A stretch of DNA of 64,000 nt from Candidatus Chloroploca mongolica (GCF_004762035.2 NZ_SIJK02000006.1:62001-126000); one strand, 5' to 3'; numbered from the stretch's first letter, positions 52,159 through 62,084 are shown. Translations and numbers: made by a program. Notes: generated from the letters alone by a model not told the origin.

Positions 52159-52725
52159 TTGAGTGCATCAGTATCTCCATCTACCCAGACGCAACGCTGG
52201 CTTCTTCCACTGCTTGTGGGGGTAAGTGTCTTTGTCCTTGATCAGATTAGCAAAGTCTGGGCGATCAATACGCTTGGGCCAGAACCCCATCAGCGCAGCA
52301 TCTATTTGATTGATGGCTGGTTTCTGCTGATCTATACCCGTAATACCGGGGTGGCCTTTGGTCTTTTCCAGAACTTATCAGCGCTCTTTATTGTGACCTC
52401 ACTACTCATTACCGGGGGGTTGATCTACGCCTATGCCGTCTATCTGCCCAATCATCGGCGGCTCATTCAAGGTGCAGTTGGCCTGATTGTCGGGGGTGCC
52501 TTGGGCAACGTGCTGGATCGGATCCGTCATGGGTATGTGGTCGACTTTATCAGCGTTGGCTGGTGGCCGGTCTTCAATCTGGCCGATAGCGCCATTACTG
52601 TTGGCACGATCACCCTTGCAACGTATCTGATCTTTGTTGGCGATGAACCCGCCCCAGTGTCCCTGCCTCCTCCCCGCGATGATACGCTGCTGGGTGAGTT
52701 ATTGAGCAAAGATGTTGAGGTATAA
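52159..52725 (+). CDS. lspA: Lipoprotein signal peptidase (signal peptidase II), second copy
   Basis: A 188-residue paralogue of the preceding gene. It keeps all key motifs (DQISKVWAINTL, NTGVAFGLF, NVLDRIRHGYVVDFI, FNLADSAI), so both copies should be active. TTG 52159 is the only start in frame near the conserved N-terminus, and no RBS precedes it; translation probably depends on the upstream copy. The C-terminal 25 residues extend beyond the usual length. Sequence divergence shows that the duplication is old. Confidence 0.94.
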   Translation: MSASVSPSTQTQRWLLPLLVGVSVFVLDQISKVWAINTLGPEPHQRSIYLIDGWFLLIYTRNTGVAFGLFQNLSALFIVTSLLITGGLIYAYAVYLPNHRRLIQGAVGLIVGGALGNVLDRIRHGYVVDFISVGWWPVFNLADSAITVGTITLATYLIFVGDEPAPVSLPPPRDDTLLGELLSKDVEV

Positions 52726-52732
52726 GTGCCCT

Positions 52733-53686
52733 ATGGATAACGTCACAGAGCCTGATTCGTTTGAGCTCTTTGTTCCCCCTGATGGCTCTGGTGAGCGGCT
52801 TGATCGCTTTGTGGCGCGGAGTGTCGCGGATCTGTCGCGGTCATACGTGCAACAACTGATTGACGAAGGTCGCGTGGTTGTCAACGGGCGGATGGTACGT
52901 GCGAGCCATAGTTTACGTGGGGGCGAACGGGTGATGGTAACGGTACCGCCACCGCAGCCAACAAGCCTGGAACCCGAGGCCATCCCGCTGTGCATTGTCT
53001 ACGAAGATGCTGATATTGTGGTGGTCGATAAACCAGCGGGGATGGTTGTTCACCCTGCCCCCGGACATCCTGGGGGTACCCTGGCAAACGCCTTGCTGTC
53101 ACGCTACCCCGAGATGCAGGTCAACGGCGGGATCCGCCCGGGCATTGTCCATCGCATTGACCAGGATACGTCAGGGTTGCTGGTGGTAGCGCGCCATGAT
53201 CGTGCGATGCAAGCGCTGACCGAGCAGCAACGCGCCCGCCAGATGCTCAAGATCTATCTGGTTGTCGTGGCAGGGCGCTTCAAACAGCATGAAGGCGTGA
53301 TTGATGCCCCCATTGGACGCCATCCATCTGACCGGTTGCGCATGACCGTCACCCACCGCCCAACCGGGCGCGATGCCCGTACTCACTACCGGGTGCGCGA
53401 GGAGTTGGGCGATTATACGTTGCTTGAGGCACAGTTGGAGACCGGGCGCACCCATCAGATTCGGGTGCATATGTTGCATACCAACCATCCCGTGCTCGGC
53501 GACCAGACCTACGGCGGCAGGCGTTCGCGCTCGAGTTTTGGCTTGAACCGCCAGTTTCTGCATGCGCATCGCCTCGGTTTCTGTCACCCCCACGATGGCA
53601 CCTGGCGTGAATTTGTTTCACCACTGACCGATGATCTCGAAGCGACGCTGACGAAACTCCGTGTTGCCGCAGGGACGCAGCGATGA
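52733..53686 (+). CDS. rluD: 23S rRNA pseudouridine synthase (RluD type)
   Basis: A 317-residue RluA-family enzyme. An N-terminal S4 RNA-binding domain (ERLDRFVARSVADLSRSYVQQLI) is followed by the catalytic domain with HRIDQDTSGLLVVA (catalytic Asp), YEDADIVVVDKPAGMVVHP and TGRTHQIRVHM. S4 plus these motifs fits RluD, which modifies helix 69 of 23S rRNA. ATG 52733 is used; a TTG seven codons earlier is possible. It lies eight bases after the second lspA, an association common in many bacteria. Confidence 0.95.
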   Translation: MDNVTEPDSFELFVPPDGSGERLDRFVARSVADLSRSYVQQLIDEGRVVVNGRMVRASHSLRGGERVMVTVPPPQPTSLEPEAIPLCIVYEDADIVVVDKPAGMVVHPAPGHPGGTLANALLSRYPEMQVNGGIRPGIVHRIDQDTSGLLVVARHDRAMQALTEQQRARQMLKIYLVVVAGRFKQHEGVIDAPIGRHPSDRLRMTVTHRPTGRDARTHYRVREELGDYTLLEAQLETGRTHQIRVHMLHTNHPVLGDQTYGGRRSRSSFGLNRQFLHAHRLGFCHPHDGTWREFVSPLTDDLEATLTKLRVAAGTQR

Positions 53687-53719
53687 ACGCCAGGTTGCCC
53701 GATCTTTCGTCCAGTGTGC

Positions 53720-53725
53720 TACAAT
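53720..53725 (+). promoter_or_regulatory. Candidate -10 box for mdh
   Basis: TACAAT, 81 bases before the mdh ATG, directly after rluD. The leader contains GTATCA/TGATAC, which could pair. The -35 is weak. Confidence 0.4.
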
Positions 53726-53802
53726 GCACACGTATCATATGGCTTTTGTTGTGATACAAGGCATCTGCTATCCGAGCGCTCAGCGCAGAGGTTTAGGAGT
53801 AG

Positions 53803-54738
<936 letters not shown>

Positions 54739-54788
54739 TCTTTGCGCTACGAGGAGGGAGGCCTGGATACGCCAGGGCCTTCTGAAAC

Positions 54789-54823
54789 ACTGGTTGTTGG
54801 CAGCAAACTTGCCAACAACCAGT
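54789..54823. terminator. 14-bp perfect hairpin after mdh
   Basis: Arms 54789-54802 and 54810-54823 with the 7-base loop GCAAACT. It lies 50 bases after the mdh stop and before the sensor kinase. This member has a wider loop than the others. Confidence 0.7.
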
Positions 54824-54900
54824 CCATAACCCATCATATGGGGCAAGCACCAGCGCCGCACACATACGTCCTGTTCTGTCAATAAAGATGGTTCTTAGAT

Positions 54901-56700
54901 GTGAAGGCCACAACAACAGCGAGTGAAATGTCTGGTTCGCAACCTCTCCAGCCCAAGCAGTGGATATTGCCTAAGGGCGAGCGTTTTTATGCGCTGGCCC
55001 GCTGGTTGACCATCCTGCTGCTGTTTTTAATTACCAACTTTCTCACTGATCAACCTGTATGGCCTGTCTCCAGTGCCAGTCCTCCCCTGGTCATTGTCTT
55101 TTGGATCTATGTTGCGGTGAGCGTACTGGCAACGATAGCTCTCTTTATTCCACCTGTCGCTTCCTGGCTCGAACTCACATATCTCATCGACATTGGCTTT
55201 ATCTCCCTGATGATGTTTTTTGGTGGCGAGCAGATCGTCATCTTTTTTCCCCTCTATCTTGTCCCATTGATTAATGCGGCCATCCGCCAGACAAAGCTTA
55301 TAAGCTTGCTTTCGGGGATCGTCGCTGCCCTCTGCTATATCGCTGCCTTTATCGGCTGGCGCCGGGTCTTTGCCTCTGACCTTGAGACAAGCTTCCTGGA
55401 GTATGTCGCCCTCTTCTTGCGCGGTTTGACCTTGATTTTTGTGCCCTGGATTACCGCCGGGTTGGCTGAACGCTGGAGCGAGAATAACCGGGCGAGTGTG
55501 CAAAACGCCCGCCACGAGGCTGAAAAGGCGCTCGAAGAGGCCCATGCGTATCGCGCCCAGAGCCGGTCGCTCTATGAGGTGGCCTATACCCTGTCGAGTA
55601 CCGTAGACTATGGGCAAGTCCTGGAGGTGACGCTCCGCGAGAGTTATAAGCTGACCCCCTATACAGCAGGCATGGTGCTGCTTTCGGCGGGTGTGCCCGA
55701 CGAACTGTATATTGGCGCAAGCCATCTTTTGAGCATCAGTGATCAGGCGCGGCAGATCAAGGTCACGGCTGGGCTCGCCGAGGCCTTGCATAAACCGAAC
55801 CCTCACATCCTTGATCTTGCCACCCCCGATCCCGACCTGCTGCTCTTTGATAGCCTTACGAACTGTCGGTATGCCTGTCTCATCCCGCTCCGGGCCAACT
55901 TGCGCACCTATGGCATCGTGGTCTTTGCCATCGAGCGCGCTCAAACGTTTGCCGAAGATGAGATCGCAGGCTTAACCGCCCTGGTCAACTATGCCATTAT
56001 TGCCCTGCATAATGCCCAGTTGATCTTCGATCTCCAGGAAGAGCGGAATAAGCTTATTTCGAAAGAAGAGGAAGTTCGCCATCAACTTGCCCGTGATCTG
56101 CACGATGGGCCGGCCCAGGCCGTTGCGGCGATCACGATGAATGTTGAGTTTATCAAGCGGTTGCTCGAACGCGACCCCGAGCGTGTACTCGATGAACTCG
56201 ATAAGCTGAGTGCCCTGGCGAAACGTACGACTTACGAGGTACGTACGATGCTGTTTGAATTGCGCCCCCTGGTGCTCGAAACGCAGGGCCTCAAAGTGAC
56301 GCTTGAACAGTATTTGCAACGCTTTCAGCAGAATAGTACCGGTACCAAACTCGTGCTTGAGGCTGATGGGCTTGAGGAAGTCCACCTCGAAACGAAAACC
56401 GAGGGGACGCTCTTTAATATCATTCAAGAATCAATTAATAATGCGCTCAAGCATGCGCGAGCCAAACATATCTGGGTGCGTCTCCAACGTGATGGCAATA
56501 ACCTGATCGCCGTCGTGCAAGACGATGGAATTGGCTTTGATCTGAACGAAATTATGCGCTCATACGAAAAGCGTGGTTCGTTTGGGTTGCTTAATATCGA
56601 TGAACGTGCCCGCCTGGTGAATGGGACAGCGGAACTGGCCTCTACCCCAGGGCAGGGGACAAAAGTTACGATTACGGTACCAATCAACACCAGTGGCTAA
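54901..56700 (+). CDS. Membrane sensor histidine kinase with GAF domain (NarL/DesK class)
   Basis: A 599-residue kinase. Six hydrophobic segments (about residues 35-190) are followed by a short coiled coil, a GAF domain (about 225-380), a HisKA_3 domain with His401 in RHQLARDLHDGPAQAV and an ATPase domain (INNALKHARAKH, DDGIGF, GSFGLLNIDERARLV). It would phosphorylate a NarL-type regulator, which is not adjacent. GTG 54901 starts the frame; ATG 54928 after GAGTGAA is an alternative. It is followed by a small membrane-protein frame and a PP2C phosphatase. Confidence 0.93.
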   Translation: MKATTTASEMSGSQPLQPKQWILPKGERFYALARWLTILLLFLITNFLTDQPVWPVSSASPPLVIVFWIYVAVSVLATIALFIPPVASWLELTYLIDIGFISLMMFFGGEQIVIFFPLYLVPLINAAIRQTKLISLLSGIVAALCYIAAFIGWRRVFASDLETSFLEYVALFLRGLTLIFVPWITAGLAERWSENNRASVQNARHEAEKALEEAHAYRAQSRSLYEVAYTLSSTVDYGQVLEVTLRESYKLTPYTAGMVLLSAGVPDELYIGASHLLSISDQARQIKVTAGLAEALHKPNPHILDLATPDPDLLLFDSLTNCRYACLIPLRANLRTYGIVVFAIERAQTFAEDEIAGLTALVNYAIIALHNAQLIFDLQEERNKLISKEEEVRHQLARDLHDGPAQAVAAITMNVEFIKRLLERDPERVLDELDKLSALAKRTTYEVRTMLFELRPLVLETQGLKVTLEQYLQRFQQNSTGTKLVLEADGLEEVHLETKTEGTLFNIIQESINNALKHARAKHIWVRLQRDGNNLIAVVQDDGIGFDLNEIMRSYEKRGSFGLLNIDERARLVNGTAELASTPGQGTKVTITVPINTSG

Positions 56701-56750
56701 ATCGATCGCTTTGCAACAATGAAAGGAACAACGGGTCTTCCCTATTTTTC

Positions 56751-56942
56751 ATGAAAACATCACCACCCGAGCCTGATGAAGTGGCAACGAGCATTGCCCG
56801 TGTCCAGCGTGGCTGTCTCTTTATGGCAGCAATTGTGGTCGCACTTGCTATCTTGTTAACCAGTTCAACCGGTAATCTTTTTTTTCTGACGCTGCTCGTT
56901 GTTGCCGCTGCTATGGTCGTCTTGCCCCGTCTGCTGAAATAG
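56751..56942 (+). CDS. Small two-helix membrane protein (putative)
   Basis: A 63-residue frame with a charged N-terminus and two hydrophobic helices (MAAIVVALAILLTSS and FFLTLLVVAAAMVVLP). It lies between the kinase and the phosphatase genes in the same direction, 50 bases either side. GAAAGGA is too far upstream to be a good RBS, so the start is doubtful. It may be a small accessory membrane protein. Confidence 0.5.
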   Translation: MKTSPPEPDEVATSIARVQRGCLFMAAIVVALAILLTSSTGNLFFLTLLVVAAAMVVLPRLLK

Positions 56943-56992
56943 GGCGTCGGAGGAGTTGACCTATGTTTTGTAGCTCGCCCGAGGAGTAACCG

Positions 56993-57994
56993 ATGCGTGT
57001 GCGCTTCAGTGCCCGTACCCATGTTGGTATGCGGCGCGAGGTTAACCAGGATGCTTACGCGAGTAAGCAGTTTGGTTCAATCAACCTACTGGTTGTCTGT
57101 GATGGTATGGGTGGCCATGCTGCTGGTGAGGTTGCGAGTGAACTTGGGGTAGAGACGATTATCTCTGCGTTTCGGCCCGAGGTCGAACCTGAGGATATGC
57201 TACGTGAGGCCTTTATCGGGGCCAATCGGGCGATCTATGAAGCAGGGCGTGGCAGTATGGGCACCACCGGCGTGGCGGCCCTCTTTACCCCTGGTGGTCT
57301 CTATGTCGCGAATGTTGGGGATAGTCGGGCTTATCTCGTACGCGAGGGCCAGATTACCCAGATTTCGCATGATCACTCGTTTGTTTCCGATCAGGTGGCA
57401 GCAGGCTTGATGACCCCCGCCCAGGCCCGTTCTTCCAATATTCGCAATATTATTACCCGCGCCCTTGGCCATAGTTCCGAGGTGGAGGTCGATCTCTTTG
57501 CCCTTGCCCTGCGCCCCGGTGATACCGTGATTCTTTCGACGGATGGAATGCACGGCTTGATTACCGATGAAGAGATTGCCGAACTCGCGGGGATGCTGCC
57601 GCCTGATGCGGCCGTCGAACGCCTCGTTGATCTCGCCAATGAGCGGGGTGGTGTTGATAATATTACGGTGATGGTGGCCCAGGTTGATACCCTTACCGGC
57701 GATGATGATGAGCCACGCACGCATACCGCTGATGCCTCCAGCGTCGTGACCGCCCCCCGTAGCGCACCGGTCGAACGCCCTCTGACCCCGCTGGGAGGCC
57801 TGCTTGCACTGGTGATGCTCTTGCTCCTGGTGAGTACGGTGAGTTATGTCTGGCTCTCCCTTCCGGCTGGAGAGCTCCCCGCCGCCCAGCCCTCACGTGT
57901 CCCTCCTGCCGCGACCCTTTTTCCTCTCCCTCCCTCCCTGCCTACCGCTACGCCCTTGCCAACACCTGCCAGTAGCCCGACCCCAGATTTGTAG
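56993..57994 (+). CDS. PP2C-type Ser/Thr protein phosphatase with C-terminal membrane anchor
   Basis: A 333-residue metal-dependent phosphatase. The catalytic domain (about 1-235) keeps the metal-binding motifs VNQDAYAS, VCDGMGGHAAGEVAS, NVGDSRAYLV, LSTDGMHGLI and GGVDNITVMVAQ. One transmembrane helix (about 263-286) and a Pro-rich extracytoplasmic tail follow. Such proteins reverse Hanks-type kinase phosphorylation; the FHA protein at 18612 could read the same signals. The kinase is not in this window. Confidence 0.95.
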   Translation: MRVRFSARTHVGMRREVNQDAYASKQFGSINLLVVCDGMGGHAAGEVASELGVETIISAFRPEVEPEDMLREAFIGANRAIYEAGRGSMGTTGVAALFTPGGLYVANVGDSRAYLVREGQITQISHDHSFVSDQVAAGLMTPAQARSSNIRNIITRALGHSSEVEVDLFALALRPGDTVILSTDGMHGLITDEEIAELAGMLPPDAAVERLVDLANERGGVDNITVMVAQVDTLTGDDDEPRTHTADASSVVTAPRSAPVERPLTPLGGLLALVMLLLLVSTVSYVWLSLPAGELPAAQPSRVPPAATLFPLPPSLPTATPLPTPASSPTPDL

Positions 57995-58004
57995 GAAAGG
58001 TATG

Positions 58005-58041
58005 CTGGCGCAAACGGCCAGTTTCGCTGGCCGTTTGCCAG
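58005..58041. terminator. Hairpin with TTC triloop after the PP2C gene
   Basis: About 13 pairs from 58010 to 58038, core GGCCAGT-TTC-GCTGGCC with a T-G pair closing the loop, and three further pairs outside a two-base bulge. It begins 11 bases after the PP2C stop. Confidence 0.7.
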
Positions 58042-58108
58042 GGCTACGCTGAAAATGGGCGAACCACGTTCCCCACGCCCCCGTTTTCCTTAGCTTCTTG
58101 GGGTATGG

Positions 58109-58114
58109 TATACT
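58109..58114 (+). promoter_or_regulatory. Extended -10 promoter of mutL
   Basis: TATACT preceded by TGG (extended -10), 35 bases before the mutL start. No clear -35. Confidence 0.5.
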
Positions 58115-58148
58115 AAGCACGCAAACATGTTCGCACAAGGAGGGTGTG

Positions 58149-60053
58149 ATGCCTATTCGGCTGCTTGATGCGACGGTTGCGGCGCAGATTGCCGCCGGTG
58201 AGGTAGTTGAGCGCCCGGCCTCGGTCATCAAGGAACTGGTGGAGAATGCGCTTGATGCAGGTGCGCGCCGCATTGCGATTGAGGCGCGTGGCGGTGGCCT
58301 GCGTGAGTTGAAGGTGCAGGACGATGGGGGCGGGATTGCAGCCCACGAACTGGAACTCGCCTTTGAACGGCATGCAACCAGCAAGCTCACTACCTCCGAG
58401 GATCTCTGGCGCATTGGTACCCTCGGGTTCCGTGGTGAGGCTCTGCCTTCGATTGCCAGTGTCGCCCAGGTGATCTGTGTGAGCCGTACCGCTGCCGAAG
58501 AGGTCGGCACCGAGTTGCGCCTGGCCGGGGGTGAGGTGCAGTCGCGTACCCCGCGGGGGTGCTCGCCGGGGACGAGTTTCAGTGTGCGCAATCTTTTCTA
58601 CAATACGCCAGTGCGCCGTGAGTATCTGCGTAGTGAGGCCACCGAGTTGAGTGCGATCAGCGCGGTGGTGCAACAGTATGCCCTGGCCTATCCCGAGGTG
58701 CGCTTTACGCTGCAACTCGAAGGGCGCCTGGCTTTGCAGACCAGTGGCGATGGCGACCTGCGTGCCGTGTTGATCGAGCTCTATGGCCTTGATGTCGCCC
58801 GCCAGATGCTGCCCGTCGCCGCCGAGGTTGGCGAAGGTGAGCAGGAGATCCGGGTGGAGGGCTTGATCTCGCCGCCCGGCCTGACCCGTGGCTCGCGTAG
58901 CTATCTGCATCTCTTTGCCAATCGGCGAGCGTTGCAGCCACGTGGGGCGTTGCCTGCGGTGGTTGAGGATGCCTACCATACGATGTTGATGCGCGGGCGG
59001 CATCCACTTGTGGTACTGAATCTCTTTGTGCATCCTCTGGCGGTTGATGTCAATGTGCATCCCACCAAGAGTGAGGTCAAGTTCCGCTATGCGCCCAAAG
59101 TGCATGGCACCCTCGGGCGGGCCGTGCGCGAGGCGCTGGTCGCTGGGGCCGGGGTGCCAACGTGGGAGGTTGATGAAGCGACGGCGCAGCGCCGGTTCGA
59201 GTTGCGCCAGCTTGGGCAAGCGGCCCCGAGTGAACCTGAGCCGTCAGCGTGGGGGGTTGGCGCATCGGCATGGGATCGCGAGCGCAGTCGTTGGGATGCT
59301 GGGGGGAACGAAGCCCCCTTCTCATCTGGCGAAGCTCTTGCACCATCAGTTAGCCCACCGCCAACGGCTAACGCGTACGGTGATGCTTCCAGTGACGCTG
59401 CAGGTGACTGGCAGGGTGCCTTGCCGCAGCCCCGCACGGCAAACGATCTTCCCGCAGCCGAGCCGCTGCGTCAAAGCGGTAAGCTGCCACCGTTGCGTGT
59501 GGTGGGGCAGGTCGGATTGACCTATATTATTGCCGAGGCCCCCGAGGGGATGTATCTGATCGATCAACATGCCGCCCACGAACGCATTACGTATGAGCGC
59601 CTGATGACCCAGTTTGCGAGGGGCAGTGTTGAGTCGCAGGGCTTGTTGCTGCCTCGTTCAGTGCCCCTGACCCCGGCAGCAAGTGCGCTCCTGCTTGGCA
59701 ATCCTGAGCGCCTGGCCGAATGGGGCTTTGTCCTCGATGAGTGGGGCGAAGGCGTGATGGTACGCGCTGTACCCGCCACCCTTCCTGCCGATCAATTGCC
59801 CCGTGCCTTGCACGAACTGGCCGATCACCTGGCTGGGCGCGGTGGTTCGACCCCGCTCGACTGGCGCGAAGCAATGCTCACCACCCTTTCGTGCCATACC
59901 TCAGTGCGCGCCGGGCAGACGCTCTCGCTCGAAGAGATGCGCCAGCTTTTGCAGCAACTCGAAGCCTGCACCAGCCCGCGTACCTGTCCGCATGGTCGTC
60001 CGACGATGATCCTGATGACCCCGACCCAGCTTGAACGCCAGTTTGGCCGATGA
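58149..60053 (+). CDS. mutL: DNA mismatch repair protein MutL
   Basis: A 634-residue GHKL ATPase that links MutS to downstream repair. The N-terminal ATPase (about 1-330) shows IAAGEVVERPASVIKELVENALDAGA, DDGGGI, RHATSKL and GFRGEALPSIASVA. A disordered Ser/Pro/Ala-rich linker (about 345-460) leads to the C-terminal dimerisation domain (about 465-634). That domain contains DQHAAHERITYERL, the endonuclease-type DQHAxxER motif, and CPHGRPT near the end, so it probably nicks DNA as in bacteria lacking MutH. AAGGAGG precedes ATG 58149. Confidence 0.96.
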   Translation: MPIRLLDATVAAQIAAGEVVERPASVIKELVENALDAGARRIAIEARGGGLRELKVQDDGGGIAAHELELAFERHATSKLTTSEDLWRIGTLGFRGEALPSIASVAQVICVSRTAAEEVGTELRLAGGEVQSRTPRGCSPGTSFSVRNLFYNTPVRREYLRSEATELSAISAVVQQYALAYPEVRFTLQLEGRLALQTSGDGDLRAVLIELYGLDVARQMLPVAAEVGEGEQEIRVEGLISPPGLTRGSRSYLHLFANRRALQPRGALPAVVEDAYHTMLMRGRHPLVVLNLFVHPLAVDVNVHPTKSEVKFRYAPKVHGTLGRAVREALVAGAGVPTWEVDEATAQRRFELRQLGQAAPSEPEPSAWGVGASAWDRERSRWDAGGNEAPFSSGEALAPSVSPPPTANAYGDASSDAAGDWQGALPQPRTANDLPAAEPLRQSGKLPPLRVVGQVGLTYIIAEAPEGMYLIDQHAAHERITYERLMTQFARGSVESQGLLLPRSVPLTPAASALLLGNPERLAEWGFVLDEWGEGVMVRAVPATLPADQLPRALHELADHLAGRGGSTPLDWREAMLTTLSCHTSVRAGQTLSLEEMRQLLQQLEACTSPRTCPHGRPTMILMTPTQLERQFGR

Positions 60054-60056
60054 AGG

Positions 60057-60113
60057 GTCTCCTTTGCCGGTGCCAACACCAGCCATGCTGTCGTTCGCAC
60101 CGGCAAAGGAGAC
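60057..60113. terminator. 27-bp hairpin with CAT triloop between convergent genes
   Basis: Arms 60057-60083 and 60087-60113 with three mismatches near the loop, core CCAGC-CAT-GCTG. It fills the gap between the stops of mutL (60053) and the C45-type gene (60117) exactly, as a bidirectional terminator. Confidence 0.8.
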
Positions 60114-60116
60114 GGA

Positions 60117-61325
60117 TCAGGCCAGGGTGACCGGCGTAAAAGCTGCCTGACAGGGCGCATCAGGCGCAACATAGATCACGCCGTTGTGAGGATCAAGCAC
60201 TAGCCCACAGATGCTCTCGCCCCGGTCAAGTCGGGGGACACGCATATCGGGGAGGCGACAGATGCAGCGTGGTGCCTCATGGCGGTCGCGCAGGATCGCT
60301 TGAAGCGTCAGCACATCAAGGGCACCATACCCCATCCGCAGCAACTCCCAGGCGCGCCCCTGGCGTTCACGCGAGGTCGAGGTTGCCTCGAGCGGGCATT
60401 CGCCAGCGGCGGCGGTTTGATCAACGCAATGGTTCGCGTGCGCCAGCAAACCATCTTCGGCCCAGACCTCAGCCACACCAGTCGGACTTATTTCGAGGCT
60501 AACCAACTGGCCCGTGGTAGTTGCAAGGGTGACACAGGATGATCCGCCAGCGGGAACGTGATCGGCCAGGGCGCGAGCATCAGCAAACGTCGTGGCCTGC
60601 AACATCTTGCGGAGCAAGATATGGACAGGCATGCCGACATGTTGCCCATCACTCTGCGAGCGTAAGAGATTCAACCCGACCACCAGGCCCGCGCTATTGA
60701 GCCCAACCTTCGCCAGCATCCCGGCTTCGGTCATCGTCAAGATTGCTGGTTCACCAGGGGCATGCACCCGGAGCATAAGGCACGCAGCACGCTGATCACC
60801 CTGCCAATCCCAGGTCTGGGCCAGCAACATCCGGCCATCGGTGGTTGCCGGGCCATAGGCAGCGGCGGTCGTACACTCGCCTGTATCACGGTCAAGTTCA
60901 GGCGCATCGGCGACCATGCCCAGGTTCAGCGGCTGCTCGTCGGGATGTTCCGGCACCCCGGCGGCGCGATTCCGCGCCATCGCGGCAGCGCCATCGGGGT
61001 GATAATAGCCAATTGGGATGCCCGCCATCAACTCGGTACGCACATTGAGCGCCACAATCTCGGCCAGCGCAACCCCGGCACCATCGGCAAGCCCACGCAT
61101 CTCTTCAAGCAGATCAGGGGCCACCTCGGTCAACAAGGGCACAAAACGCAGCGCCTCGGCCTGGCTTGCCGCCCAATCGAGGGCGCGGCGATAGGCAAAA
61201 AGGCGCGCATAGCTCGCGATGCTGTGACGAATACGCGAAGGAACTGCCGCACCGTACATACGCCCACGTTCATAGGGCGTACCAGCAATGGTAATTTCGG
61301 GAAACATCAGGGCTGCCTTCATCAT
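60117..61325 (-). CDS. C45-family autoproteolytic acyltransferase/hydrolase
   Basis: A 402-residue Ntn-hydrolase of the acyl-CoA:6-aminopenicillanate acyltransferase/C45 group. The likely nucleophile is Cys151 in TGE-CTTAAAYG; self-cleavage before it would give alpha (about 150) and beta (about 250) chains. GRMLLAQTWDWQ, MTEAGMLAKVGLNSAGL and GLNLL are typical of the family. AAGGG precedes ATG 61325; TATAAT lies at 61371-61376 on this strand. Substrates of bacterial relatives include acyl amino acids and amides; here unknown. Confidence 0.85.
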   Translation of the reverse strand: MMKAALMFPEITIAGTPYERGRMYGAAVPSRIRHSIASYARLFAYRRALDWAASQAEALRFVPLLTEVAPDLLEEMRGLADGAGVALAEIVALNVRTELMAGIPIGYYHPDGAAAMARNRAAGVPEHPDEQPLNLGMVADAPELDRDTGECTTAAAYGPATTDGRMLLAQTWDWQGDQRAACLMLRVHAPGEPAILTMTEAGMLAKVGLNSAGLVVGLNLLRSQSDGQHVGMPVHILLRKMLQATTFADARALADHVPAGGSSCVTLATTTGQLVSLEISPTGVAEVWAEDGLLAHANHCVDQTAAAGECPLEATSTSRERQGRAWELLRMGYGALDVLTLQAILRDRHEAPRCICRLPDMRVPRLDRGESICGLVLDPHNGVIYVAPDAPCQAAFTPVTLA

Positions 61326-61380
61326 GCTCTACCCTTACACTCTAGTTTCAACATGGATGGATGATAGTATATTATACGTG

Positions 61381-61608
61381 TGACGCCTTCCACGGCGAAA
61401 GTTCGTGGGATTCAAGAGGAAAGGGCTGCTAGCCCAGGGCGAAAGCTCCTGGGGTTTACGCCCTCTTTCTCTAAACATCAGGGCGACGGCCTCATACACC
61501 TTCACCTTAGGGCGATCGCGCTAACAAACCTCGTTGGTACTGGCTGTTTTCGTCTGTACCAGCAAGATGCTTGGGTTGGCTGTAACCCCCAAGCTCCCGC
61601 CGGAGGCC
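61381..61608 (+). promoter_or_regulatory. Structured leader candidate upstream of the YvlB/SHOCT-like gene
   Basis: This 228-base non-coding stretch holds two related hairpins closed by a GAAA tetraloop with a bulged T: CCACGGCGAAAGTTCGTGG (61389-61407) and CCCAGGGCGAAAGCTCCTGGG (61434-61454). Between them is GGGCT-GCT-AGCCC; after them come GGTAC/GTACC and GCTTGGG/CCCAAGC stems. The last bases give the RBS GGAGG. Two copies of one hairpin design upstream of one gene suggest a structured RNA; I match no known riboswitch. Confidence 0.45.
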
Positions 61609-61609
61609 T

Positions 61610-61966
61610 ATGCTCAACACACGCGACCGCATCTTGAAATTAGTCGAAACGGGGCAAGTCTCTTCGCATGAGGCGGCTCAGTTGCTTGATGCACTGGCAG
61701 CAGAGACAAGCCCAGTACAACAGGGACAGACACGTCTGGTACGGGTGCGCGTCACCGATCTCCACACGAGTCATCAGAAGGTCAATGTAGCTATCCCTGT
61801 GGGCCTGATCAATGTCGGCCTACGGCTGGGGGCACGGCTCGTACCGCACCTCAGCGAGGCCGCACGGGACGAATTGCTGGGGAGCATCGCCCGCGGTGCG
61901 ACGGGACGGTTGCTCGTATGGAACGACACCGAAGAGGGTGAGCGGATCGAATTGCTGGTTGAGTAG
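61610..61966 (+). CDS. YvlB/SHOCT-like domain protein
   Basis: A 118-residue protein. The N-terminal helical hairpin RDRILKLVETGQVSSHEAAQLLDAL matches the SHOCT-like domain found at the start of YvlB/LiaX proteins. The remaining 70 residues (RLVRVRVTDLHTSHQKVNVAIPVGL, GLRLGARLVP, EGERIELLVE) follow the short form of that family, without the large DUF4097 adhesin part. A role in envelope-stress sensing is inferred from the family. GGAGG precedes ATG 61610, after an unusual leader. Confidence 0.82.
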   Translation: MLNTRDRILKLVETGQVSSHEAAQLLDALAAETSPVQQGQTRLVRVRVTDLHTSHQKVNVAIPVGLINVGLRLGARLVPHLSEAARDELLGSIARGATGRLLVWNDTEEGERIELLVE

Positions 61967-62045
61967 CCAGGCATAAGCCGCGACTCACTAGACATGATCG
62001 GGAGGGACATGCTATATTGCAATCCTACATCATTTTTGAAGGTGC

Positions 62046-62084
62046 TGTGTGCTTGCGTGCGGCGTAGCCGCGCGCAAGCACACA
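62046..62084. terminator. 18-bp hairpin with GTA triloop
   Basis: Arms 62046-62063 and 62067-62084, one T-G pair, core GTGCGGC-GTA-GCCGCGC. It lies between the SHOCT-like gene and the CHAT-like gene, both plus strand. Confidence 0.75.

Noticed and set aside
53732-53760. Riboswitch in the mdh leader
   Set aside because: Only a six-pair GTATCA/TGATAC stem is seen, with no known aptamer motif.
61371-61376. Plus-strand promoter for the YvlB/SHOCT-like gene in the A/T-rich box
   Set aside because: The sequence is nearly symmetrical, but the best TATAAT reads on the minus strand toward the C45-type gene; plus-strand use could not be supported.
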